A DNA stretch of 8,526 bases from an uncultured Prevotellaceae bacterium. GTDB taxonomy: Bacteria; Bacteroidota; Bacteroidia; Bacteroidales; Muribaculaceae. Positions 1 through 5,648 of this stretch are shown here, piece after piece (the first letter of the stretch is position 1; every line of letters begins with the position of its first letter). Location of the stretch: assembly GCA_945983195.1 (NCBI GenBank), contig CAMFSS010000075.1:1-8526 (forward strand), given 5' to 3'. The notes beneath the pieces were generated by a model. It saw nothing but the letters and a program-made list of their open reading frames with translations. It ran no database searches and was not told the origin of the DNA. The position numbers were made by a program, and so were the translations under genes.

Positions 1-651
1 GGGCTGGAACTCCGTAGCGTTGATAGCTGCTTCAAGCTCCTCCTTTGCAGGCTGCATGAGTGGTGAGTGGAATGCGCCACCCACTTTGAGCTTTAGGGCA
101 CGCTTTGCGCCGGCCTCAAGCATCTTGGGGCAAGCTGCGTCGATTCCTGTCACTGTACCGGAGATTACCACCTGGCCGGGGCAGTTGTAGTTGGCTGGCG
201 CAACTATATAGTCGATTCACGCACAGATTTCTTGACCTTTCTCGTTTGGCTATGTAAGCACGCCTGCCATAGTGGAAGGGGTGACTTCGCAAGCCTTCTG
301 CATGGCCATTGCACGGGTGGCAACGAGCTTCAAGCCCTCCTCAAAAGAGAGTGCGCCTGCTGCTACGAGAGCTGAGAACTCACCGAGCGAGTGTCCGGCA
401 ACCATATCGGGCTTGAACTCCTCGCCAAGAGTCTTGGCAAGAATCACAGAGTGGAGGAATATAGCCGGCTGAGTCACTTTTGTCTGCTTCAATTCTTCTT
501 CAGTTCCTGCAAACATGATGTCGGTGATGCGGAATCCCAACACCTCGTTGGCTTTTTCAAACATTTCTTTTGCCAAGGCATTGTTCTCGTAGAGGTCTTT
601 ACCCATACCTACGAACTGTGCGCCTTGTCCGGGGAAAACGAATGCTTTCAT
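1..651 (-). pseudogene. fabD: Malonyl-CoA:ACP transacylase (FabD), partial and interrupted by two in-frame stops
   Basis: FabD moves malonyl from CoA to acyl carrier protein, the committed supply step for type II fatty-acid synthesis in the cytoplasm. The start MKAFVFPGQGAQ is the family's typical N-terminus. The nucleophile motif GHSLGE places the active serine at residue 88, and GAFHSPLM places the catalytic histidine at codon 195 (bases 67-69). The reading frame is colinear with FabD across the whole stretch, but codon 134 (250-252) is TAG and codon 145 (217-219) is TGA. No frameshift is involved. The gene runs off the left edge; 217 of roughly 290-310 codons are visible. Codons 133-150 look locally garbled, while both flanks (NYNCPGQVVISG and everything before MAGVL) look healthy. 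This is either a real pseudogene with an intact copy elsewhere or a local sequence error; since fabD is normally essential, an error is quite likely. If the stops are real, the product is a 133-residue fragment lacking the catalytic histidine. Confidence 0.85.
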
Positions 652-952
652 AAATAGTTAAGTTCTTAATTGTTAGTTTAATAATCCTTCGTTGATTGCA
701 GTGTGCCGTCGGTGGCAAAATTGTCTTTTGCGCCGACAGGTACGCTTCAGCGACGCCGGCTCTCTGTGAGCTTGCGACGCTGCAAAGTTAATCATTATTT
801 ATCACATAGAAGCAATTATTTAAGGAAAAATTTCCGTAATTGTTCGCACTTCGCGCAAAATGCCGCATTTTGCCACGCAGCACATCGCACACTTCAGCAC
901 CCGTCGCTTCAATCACAATCCCTAATTTGCATTACATTGTGCTTTCTCATAT
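652..952. other. Intergenic region between the ATPase and fabD
   Basis: No convincing coding sequence is seen in these 301 bases. They hold the fabD leader and promoter. A dyad CAATTA-N5-GGAAA-AA-TTTCC-G-TAATTG (813-842) overlaps the fabD -33 position. A 19-base palindrome GCAAAATGC-C-GCATTTTGC (855-873) lies downstream of the ATPase gene; it has no U-run on either side, so it is not a classical intrinsic terminator. An open frame at 703-960 on the plus strand has no family resemblance and looks accidental. Confidence 0.6.
783..815 (-). promoter_or_regulatory. Bacteroidota-type promoter of fabD
   Basis: On the minus strand, TAACTTTG (783-790) matches the -7 consensus TAnnTTTG exactly, and TTGC (812-815) lies 21 bases upstream as a -33-like element. 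The predicted start near 776 leaves a leader of about 125 bases before the fabD ATG, with no Shine-Dalgarno sequence, as is usual in this phylum. Confidence 0.6.
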
Positions 953-2302
953 TCAGATGAATGGTGTCATGTAGAGTGGCAAATACACTATGCCATTTTC
1001 GATGCATAAGTCACCATCATGCAGCACGTATGGAGTCGATAAGTATGCCCCATATTTTGCAATGCACTTTCGCATCGAAGTAAGTGTATAATTATGCCCA
1101 CTTTTCACCTCGATAGGTGATATGTTGTGCCGGTTGCTTACTTTGGATTTTCTGATAAGGAAGTCAATTTCCATACGCTCGTCAGCTTTATTGGAACTCC
1201 TGCTGTAGAAAAATAGTTTGTGCCCTGAGGCTTTCAGCATTTGTGCTACAATATTTTCTACGAGCATTCCAATGTTGGCTTCCAGCTTGCCGAGAATGAG
1301 TTTTTGATAAATCTCAATAGGAACACTGCCTTTGTCGTTGAAAGCATGGGATATAAGCAATCCTGTATCACCCATATAACATTTTACCGTGCTGCGCTCC
1401 ATATTAAGGCTCAGTCCGATACTTGGCTCGGTGGTGTTGTAGCAGCAGTTAACCACCCCAGAGTCGGATAACCAGAAAAAGGCTTCCTCATAGTCACGCA
1501 TACGTGCATTAGAGTCTATTGCTGATAAGCGAAATTTCTTTTCATGTCGTTGTAACTGTCCGGGGATCTCATCGAAAATGGCAGTTACCTTCGCCTCTGC
1601 ATTATCGGCATATTTGAGGATGTCATTGCGATATAGTTGCAGAATTTGTCGCTTGGACCATTCCACCGCCTCAAAGTCTTTGGTTTCTACATATCGTAGT
1701 ACAGCTTGCGGCATACCTCCTACGACCATATATTGACGAAACAGGTCGATTGCCTTGCGGTGCAAAGCTTGGCCAAGAGGCTCCATATTTTCAAAACTGT
1801 CGTGCAAGAATGGCATTAGCATATCATTTCCCATAGCCCAAAGAAATTCTTCGAAATCCATAGGATACATAGGTATTGCATATTCTTCAGATGGAATCTG
1901 AATATCTTTCACATTTTTCTTTATGCTTACAAGAGAGCCTGTCTCAATGTAATCGAATCGGCCATCGGCAACAAGATACTTTATTGCTTCGCGTGCTTTA
2001 GGGCAATCTTGTATCTCATCGAAAACTATTACAGATTTGCGTGGTGACAATCGCTTGTTGTAATGCAGTTGGAGATAGGCAAGTAATTTGTCGATATCAT
2101 CAAGATATACGTTAAACCACGATTTTACATCATTTGGAGCCGTGCGGAAATTAATCAGAAGATAGGAGTCGTATTCGTTTCGAGCAAATTCTTCCACGAT
2201 ATAACTTTTGCCAATTCGGCGTGCACCTTCTATCAGTAAGGCACTGCTACCGTGGCTCTTGTCTTTCCATTCGCGTAACTTGCTGTAAATCTTTCGTTTC
2301 AT
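953..2302 (-). CDS. AAA-family ATPase with C-terminal DUF4143 region
   Basis: A 449-residue protein of the AAA_14/DUF4143 ATPase class, common and multi-copy in gut Bacteroidales. Visible motifs: Walker A GARRIGKS (residues 26-33), Walker B VIVFDE (91-96), a sensor-like ETGSL (120-124), the class-typical PMDFEEFLWA region (147-156) and YMVVGGMPQAV (191-201). The C-terminal DUF4143 half contains a PD-(D/E)xK-like arrangement, with EID (378-380) followed by IEVKSG (397-402), which hints at a nuclease fold. Length and motif order are complete. The cellular role of these proteins is not established; mobile-element, defence and regulatory roles have all been suggested by context, and none can be read from this sequence. 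The start follows a repeat-bearing leader, has no Shine-Dalgarno sequence, and begins MKRKIYSKL, which is typical of the class. It appears monocistronic, with its own promoter at 2370-2400. Confidence 0.88.
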   Translation of the reverse strand: MKRKIYSKLREWKDKSHGSSALLIEGARRIGKSYIVEEFARNEYDSYLLINFRTAPNDVKSWFNVYLDDIDKLLAYLQLHYNKRLSPRKSVIVFDEIQDCPKAREAIKYLVADGRFDYIETGSLVSIKKNVKDIQIPSEEYAIPMYPMDFEEFLWAMGNDMLMPFLHDSFENMEPLGQALHRKAIDLFRQYMVVGGMPQAVLRYVETKDFEAVEWSKRQILQLYRNDILKYADNAEAKVTAIFDEIPGQLQRHEKKFRLSAIDSNARMRDYEEAFFWLSDSGVVNCCYNTTEPSIGLSLNMERSTVKCYMGDTGLLISHAFNDKGSVPIEIYQKLILGKLEANIGMLVENIVAQMLKASGHKLFFYSRSSNKADERMEIDFLIRKSKVSNRHNISPIEVKSGHNYTLTSMRKCIAKYGAYLSTPYVLHDGDLCIENGIVYLPLYMTPFI

Positions 2303-2308
2303 AATTGT

Positions 2309-2364
2309 ATTTCACGTTTTTGAGATTTTTGAAGCCTTAAAATTTCACGTTTTTGAGATTTTTG
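2309..2364 (-). repeat. Two 23-base direct repeats in the ATPase leader
   Basis: Bases 2309-2331 and 2342-2364 are identical over 23 positions, separated by 10 bases (period 33, about three helical turns). On the minus strand each unit itself contains two CAAAAA blocks nine bases apart and ends CGTGAAAT. The copy nearer the gene ends 6 bases before the ATG. The predicted transcription start (about 2363) falls at the outer copy, so both copies would be in the mRNA leader and also in the initially transcribed DNA. Autoregulatory operators or a translational control site are the natural reading; that is inference. Confidence 0.8.
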
Positions 2365-2369
2365 CGCAG

Positions 2370-2400
2370 CTAAGTTAGGAATTTTTTCAGTATATTGCAA
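2370..2400 (-). promoter_or_regulatory. Putative promoter of the DUF4143 ATPase gene
   Basis: On the minus strand TAACTTAG (2370-2377) differs from the -7 consensus TAnnTTTG at one position, and TTGC (2397-2400) lies 19 bases upstream. The predicted start near 2363 coincides with the outer direct repeat. Confidence 0.45.
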
Positions 2401-2425
2401 TAATATGGCACCCGGTTTTCATTAT

Positions 2426-2507
2426 TTAACCCAAATCGGTCATTAGCGTTATGATGATAACTTTGTTATTTTTGCGCATAACTGTCGAATGGCCGATTTG
2501 GGGTTAA
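2426..2507. repeat. 82-base nested palindrome (REP/MITE-like element)
   Basis: The outer arms TTAACCCAAATCGGTCAT (2426-2443) and ATGGCCGATTTGGGGTTAA (2489-2507) pair with one bulge and one G-T. Inside them GTTATG (2448-2453) pairs with CATAAC (2477-2482), and inside that ATAAC (2457-2461) pairs with GTTAT (2465-2469) around a TTT loop. The whole element can therefore fold into one long hairpin. Its loop region contains two plus-strand -7-like boxes, TAACTTTG (2458-2465) and TATTTTTG (2467-2474). It lies between two minus-strand genes, downstream of the OMP gene and upstream of the ATPase. No U-run follows, so it is not an obvious intrinsic terminator. It could be a dispersed palindromic repeat, a mini-transposon remnant, a structured RNA, or a very short invertible promoter segment. 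Confidence 0.6.
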
Positions 2508-2552
2508 GATTCCGCTGTCTTCATTCACGGGGTTTGAAGAGTCATTCACTCA

Positions 2553-3119
2553 CTATGACTTCGTTCTGCGACCAATAATAAACCCGAGAGTACGACTAAA
2601 ATTGTGGAAACCTTTGCGGCTGATATTGAACTGAGCCATAAGGCGAATATGATAAAGAAACTCAACGCCGACACGAGGGGCAAAAAGCAATGAATTACCG
2701 TTGCCCGGAAAGTATTCGTCTCCCACTACATCATTGAGAGCAACTCCAAGAGCAGCCCCGACAAATGGATTAATTTTAGTTCCCTGTCGAAGATTATATT
2801 CACTTGTTGCCGCCAAAGCTACTGTACGGTTGCTCTGCCAATGGTCATTGCCATGGTTAAAAAGATAATTGTAATCTCGGCAGGCCGTAGAGATGTCGAG
2901 CATAATGCCACAATCCCACGGAGTGCCTTCGAAATTGTATCTGCCCTCTAAGCCAATAGTAGCTCCTATCTGTGCTGTGCCTTTATGATAACCGCCGAGA
3001 GGAGTAGTCAATCCGGCTCTAATTTCGCCCTCCATCATCTGAACGACAGGCGTCTGTGCCTTAACATTAAAGGTGAATAGACACATAGACAATAGGAATA
3101 GTTTAATAGGAATTTTCAT
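2553..3119 (-). CDS. Small outer-membrane beta-barrel protein (porin-like family)
   Basis: A 188-residue protein with a clear Sec signal peptide: a basic N-terminus, a hydrophobic core LFLLSMCLFTF, and likely signal peptidase I cleavage after residue 21 (NVKA/QT). The mature part alternates polar and hydrophobic residues in short amphipathic strands separated by turns. The conserved-looking blocks EIRAGLTTPLGGY (about residues 32-44), INPFVGAALGVAL (116-128) and FAPRVGVEFLYHIRLMAQF (146-164) resemble the eight-stranded OmpW/OmpX-like barrels abundant in Bacteroidales. The size fits an eight-stranded barrel. Cys13 lies inside the hydrophobic core without a proper lipobox, so this is not a lipoprotein. 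The substrate and role cannot be read. No promoter is obvious close to the start; the nearest exact -7 box on this strand (TAAATTTG at 3385-3392) would imply a leader of about 257 bases. Confidence 0.75.
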   Translation of the reverse strand: MKIPIKLFLLSMCLFTFNVKAQTPVVQMMEGEIRAGLTTPLGGYHKGTAQIGATIGLEGRYNFEGTPWDCGIMLDISTACRDYNYLFNHGNDHWQSNRTVALAATSEYNLRQGTKINPFVGAALGVALNDVVGDEYFPGNGNSLLFAPRVGVEFLYHIRLMAQFNISRKGFHNFSRTLGFIIGRRTKS

Positions 3120-3636
3120 AGTTTCAATGAGTTATATCTCCGTGGCTCTCGGCGATAATTAATTTAATAAAGAAAACGTGAGCCAACTATGCCACGTCTT
3201 GGCTTGACGGTCCTGAGAAAGCCGTGTACTCCGATGTGGTTGACAGCAGCCAACGCTATGCGAGGGAAGCCATCATGCCATATCTTCAAGTACAGATGAA
3301 AATTTCTCATGTTTTCAAGTTAAAGATAAGCATAACGCTTATTGTTTTTCCAAAATGTCGTGTAAAACCAAGGTTTTGCGACTGCAAATTTACGAAACAA
3401 TTATGAGATTTGGGGCAAACATCATTAAAATTTGGAACTTTCCAAATGAAAAGGTCGGAAAATGGGGTGGTGCGGCAGGACTCACAAATAAATTTTGCGG
3501 TCTGCTTCCGATTTGTGCAATTTTTTGCTAATTTTGCCAAATGTAATGTGTCGCTATAGGCTGCGCTTCGCCAAGAGGTGCGTAAGGACTTTGCCGCAGG
3601 CGATAATGCTAATTGTATAAATAATTTATTTTCATT
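3120..3636. other. Long intergenic region between the OMP gene and tatA
   Basis: No intact gene is seen in 517 bases. Bases 3182-3303 on the plus strand are GC-richer than their flanks and translate without interruption into a helix-like, protein-like peptide (ANYATSWLDGPEKAV, then YSDVVDSSQRYAREAIMPYL). The frame is closed by TGA at 3179-3181 and degenerates into AT-rich sequence afterwards, which suggests a gene remnant of unknown origin. A minus-strand -7 box TAAATTTG (3385-3392) could serve the OMP gene. A small hairpin ATTTGGA/TCCAAAT lies at 3430-3447. The tat promoter is at 3529-3536. Longer open frames across this region on the minus strand overlap tatA and are spurious. Confidence 0.5.
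3529..3536 (+). promoter_or_regulatory. -7 box of the putative tatAC promoter
   Basis: TAATTTTG matches TAnnTTTG exactly. No good TTTG is found 19-21 bases upstream, so only the -7 element supports it. The predicted start near 3543 gives a leader of about 94 bases before tatA. Confidence 0.45.
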
Positions 3637-3858
3637 ATGATACTGAACGGAATTTTGGGATTGTTTGGAAACTTGGGTACCGGTGAGTTTCTTATCATCG
3701 CATTTGTGGTGCTGCTGCTTTTCGGCGGCAAGAAGATTCCCGAACTGATGCGCGGACTCGGTAAGGGTGTCCGCAACTTCAAGGACGGCCTCAATGATGT
3801 GACTGACGAAATAAATAAGGTCGACGACAAAAAGACCCCGACCGACGAGAAGATGTAG
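3637..3858 (+). CDS. tatA: Sec-independent protein translocase subunit TatA
   Basis: TatA forms the oligomeric channel of the twin-arginine system, which exports folded proteins across the inner membrane. The 73-residue product has the full family layout: a short N-terminus, one transmembrane helix (about residues 17-30, FLIIAFVVLLLFGG), the hinge FGGKKIPEL (29-37), an amphipathic helix (MRGLGKGVRNFKDG, 38-51) and a short charged tail. The Phe-Gly hinge and the following KKIPEL are the diagnostic residues. It sits 55 bases before tatC and is surely co-transcribed with it. With no tatB visible, this looks like a minimal TatA-TatC system in which one TatA serves both roles, as is usual in many Bacteroidota. 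Confidence 0.95.
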   Translation: MILNGILGLFGNLGTGEFLIIAFVVLLLFGGKKIPELMRGLGKGVRNFKDGLNDVTDEINKVDDKKTPTDEKM

Positions 3859-3913
3859 TTTCAACTTTTCCCGGCGATGGCAAGTGCCAATGGTAGCTTT
3901 CGCCAAGTAACTT

Positions 3914-4744
3914 TTGCAGTCAGTGTCGACTAAGGAAGAGGAAAATAGTTCAGCCGGAGAGATGACGTTTTGGGGGCATCTCGATGCACTGCGTGCGGTG
4001 CTATGGAAGGCTGCTGTGGTGCTTGTGGGTGCCGCAGTAGTGCTTTTTGCCGTTATGCCCGACCTTTTCGACCGTGTAATTCTTGCCCCATGCCGTGGCG
4101 ACTTTGTGCTCTACCGCCTTTTTGCATGGGTCACGGCACAGTTTCCCGGCTTGCCTCAGTTCACCACCGACGGGTTTTCGGTGCAGCTTATCAACATTCA
4201 GCTTGCATCGCAATTTTTCATTCACATGTCCACATCGTTCTGGCTCGAATTGGTTGTCACGTTTCCTGTGCTGATTTATCTGTTGTGGACATTTATCCGC
4301 CCCGCACTCTACGCACACGAGCAAAGAGGTGTGAGCTTTGCTTTCCTTTTTGGCACGGTGATGTTTTTCCTTGGAGTGGCTGTGGGCTATTTTGTGGTGT
4401 TCCCGGTTACGCTCAGATTTCTTGCCGACTATCATGTGAGCGCAATGATTCCCAACCAAATATCGCTCGACTCCTATATGGATACGTTTGTGGGTATGCT
4501 GCTTGTGATGGGGCTTGTGTTTGAGCTTCCGCTTGTGGCATTCACGCTGAGTGCAATAGGCATTCTGCATCGCTCCACACTACGCCGCTACCGCCGCCAT
4601 GCAATTGTGGTGCTGCTTGTGGCAGCAGCATTTATCACACCCACAGGCGACCCCTTTACGCTTGCAATAGTGTTCCTTCCGCTCTATCTGCTCTATGAGG
4701 TTAGCATATTGATTGTGAAGCGCGAAAAAACCGATGCTGAGTGA
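3914..4744 (+). CDS. tatC: Sec-independent protein translocase subunit TatC
   Basis: TatC is the six-helix membrane receptor that recognises twin-arginine signal peptides and recruits TatA. Up to 276 residues are read here. Diagnostic features: MTFWGHLDALR near the N-terminus (17-27), the first membrane helix at about 31-48, FPVLIYLLWTFIRPALYAHE (117-136) ending in the conserved Glu136, FGTVMFFLGVAVGYFVVFP (146-164), the loop ISLDSYMDTF (183-192), FELPL (203-207), and AFITPTGDPFT (239-249) before the last helix. The start is uncertain. The longest frame opens at TTG 3914; GTG 3923 would give a typical MSTKEEE N-terminus; ATG 3962 would start at MTFW and give 260 residues. In the first motif the usual HLxELR glutamate is Ala25, while the other signal-peptide-binding glutamate (E136) is present. 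No terminator separates tatC from rplS. Confidence 0.95.
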   Translation: MQSVSTKEEENSSAGEMTFWGHLDALRAVLWKAAVVLVGAAVVLFAVMPDLFDRVILAPCRGDFVLYRLFAWVTAQFPGLPQFTTDGFSVQLINIQLASQFFIHMSTSFWLELVVTFPVLIYLLWTFIRPALYAHEQRGVSFAFLFGTVMFFLGVAVGYFVVFPVTLRFLADYHVSAMIPNQISLDSYMDTFVGMLLVMGLVFELPLVAFTLSAIGILHRSTLRRYRRHAIVVLLVAAAFITPTGDPFTLAIVFLPLYLLYEVSILIVKREKTDAE

Positions 4745-4770
4745 AAAAATCATTGGAAAGGTGCGGAATA

Positions 4771-4802
4771 TTTGGCGATTACGGAAAAAAGTGCTAAATT
4801 TG
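4771..4802 (+). promoter_or_regulatory. Strong promoter of rplS
   Basis: TTTG (4771-4774), a 20-base spacer and TAAATTTG (4795-4802) match the Bacteroidota -33/-7 consensus fully. The predicted start near 4809 gives an AT-rich leader of about 86 bases. Confidence 0.7.
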
Positions 4803-4894
4803 CACCGCTTTTCGTAATCTCTGGCAAGAAGAATCGTGTGGCTTGTTATATTGCGAGAGGATTTATATAAACGTTATAACATATATATAAGAAA

Positions 4895-5248
4895 ATGGAT
4901 TTAATTAAAATCGCAGAAGAGGCATTTGCAACTGCCAAAGAGTTTCCTGAATTTGGCCCCGGTGACACTATTTCAGTAGCTTATCGCATCAAGGAGGGTA
5001 ACAAGGAGCGTGTTCAGGTTTACAAAGGCGTAGTTATCCGCATCTCTGGCGAGGGAAAGAAGAAGCGTTTCACAGTTCGCAAAATGAGCGACAACGTTGG
5101 CGTTGAGCGCATCTTCCCAATGGACTCACCATTCATCGACAGCATTGAGGTGAACAAGTGTGGTAAGGTTCGCCGTGCTAAATTGTATTACCTCCGCAAT
5201 CTCACCGGTAAGAAAGCTCGCATTAAGGAGCGCCGTGTGGTTAAGTAA
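4895..5248 (+). CDS. rplS: 50S ribosomal protein L19
   Basis: L19 sits at the 30S-50S interface of the ribosome. The 117-residue product has the normal family length and its conserved blocks: FGPGDTISVAYRIKEGNKER (20-39), VYKGVVIRISGEG (42-54), FTVRKMSDNVGVERIFPMDS (59-78), and the C-terminal GKVRRAKLYYLRNLTGKKAR (89-108). It stands alone here, without the trmD-rimM-rpsP neighbours seen in Proteobacteria and Firmicutes, which is common in Bacteroidota. It has its own consensus promoter (4771-4802) and a strong intrinsic terminator (5285-5321). The leader ends in ATATATATAAGAAA just before the ATG, with no Shine-Dalgarno sequence. Confidence 0.98.
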   Translation: MDLIKIAEEAFATAKEFPEFGPGDTISVAYRIKEGNKERVQVYKGVVIRISGEGKKKRFTVRKMSDNVGVERIFPMDSPFIDSIEVNKCGKVRRAKLYYLRNLTGKKARIKERRVVK

Positions 5249-5284
5249 TTGCACCGAGGCAATATCATCAACCTCAAAAACGAT

Positions 5285-5321
5285 AAAAAGAGTCACTGCA
5301 TCGCGAGCAGTGGCTCTTTTT
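5285..5321 (+). terminator. Intrinsic terminator of rplS
   Basis: AAAAAGAGTCACTGC (5285-5299) pairs with GCAGTGGCTCTTTTT (5307-5321) around a 7-base loop, with a single G-T pair. The 3' arm ends in a run of six T (5316-5321), and the A-tract on the other side could let it work in both directions. Confidence 0.9.
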
Positions 5322-5370
5322 GGCAATTAAGCCTACCTCCTGCTATAGTGCTTGGGGTGTGAAGGTGATG

Positions 5371-5406
5371 AAAAAAGAGGAAATTCCGCAATGGAATTTC
5401 CTCTTT

Positions 5407-5407
<1 letters not shown>
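5371..5407 (-). terminator. Intrinsic terminator of tRNA-His
   Basis: AAAAGAGGAAATTCC (5373-5387) and GGAATTTCCTCTTTT (5393-5407) form a perfect 15-base-pair stem with a 5-base loop. On the minus strand it is followed by a T-run extending to 5371. The 5' arm on that strand begins at the terminal A of the encoded CCA of tRNA-His, so the hairpin abuts the mature tRNA end with no spacer. Confidence 0.85.
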
Positions 5408-5484
<77 letters not shown>

Positions 5485-5504
5485 ATCTGTATTTTTAACG
5501 AGTG

Positions 5505-5535
5505 CAAAGGTAAGAATTTTTTCTGTATCTTGCAA
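5505..5535 (-). promoter_or_regulatory. Promoter of tRNA-His
   Basis: On the minus strand TACCTTTG (5505-5512) matches TAnnTTTG, with TTGC (5532-5535) 19 bases upstream. The predicted start near 5498 lies about 14 bases before the mature tRNA. Confidence 0.65.
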
Positions 5536-5560
5536 TAGTTTGTCGGGCTTTTTTTGCACT

Positions 5561-5592
5561 GACCGGGCAAAAACTGTGTTTTCTGCCCGGTC
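5561..5592. terminator. Hairpin downstream of nagA, possible terminator
   Basis: GACCGGGCAAAAAC (5561-5574) pairs with GTTTTCTGCCCGGTC (5578-5592), giving a stem of 14 pairs with one bulged base and a three-base loop. It starts 56 bases after the nagA stop. No T-run follows on the minus strand, so it is an atypical terminator or an RNA 3'-end stabiliser. Confidence 0.45.
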
Positions 5593-5648
5593 GTGTGTAG
5601 ATTCTATGCCGATGTGAAGCATTGTCGGTGCGTTGCCGGGGCTGTCTG

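Noticed and set aside
217..252. Stop-codon recoding (TAG and TGA read as amino acids) to rescue fabD
   Set aside because: Two different stop codons would have to be recoded, the other genes here end normally with TAG and TGA, and no selenocysteine or suppressor signal is seen.
3307..3906. A 199-codon open frame on the minus strand opposite tatA
   Set aside because: It runs antisense through tatA and its promoter region, has no recognisable protein features, and is explained by the composition of tatA and AT-rich spacer.
4001..4570. Long minus-strand and alternative-frame open reading frames over tatC
   Set aside because: They are rich in His, Cys and Lys and mirror the hydrophobic codons of tatC; the tatC frame has the full family motif set.
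4803..4894. A ribosomal-protein leader autoregulatory element in front of rplS
   Set aside because: The leader is short and AT-rich and I could not find a stable fold or a match to a leader family that I know.
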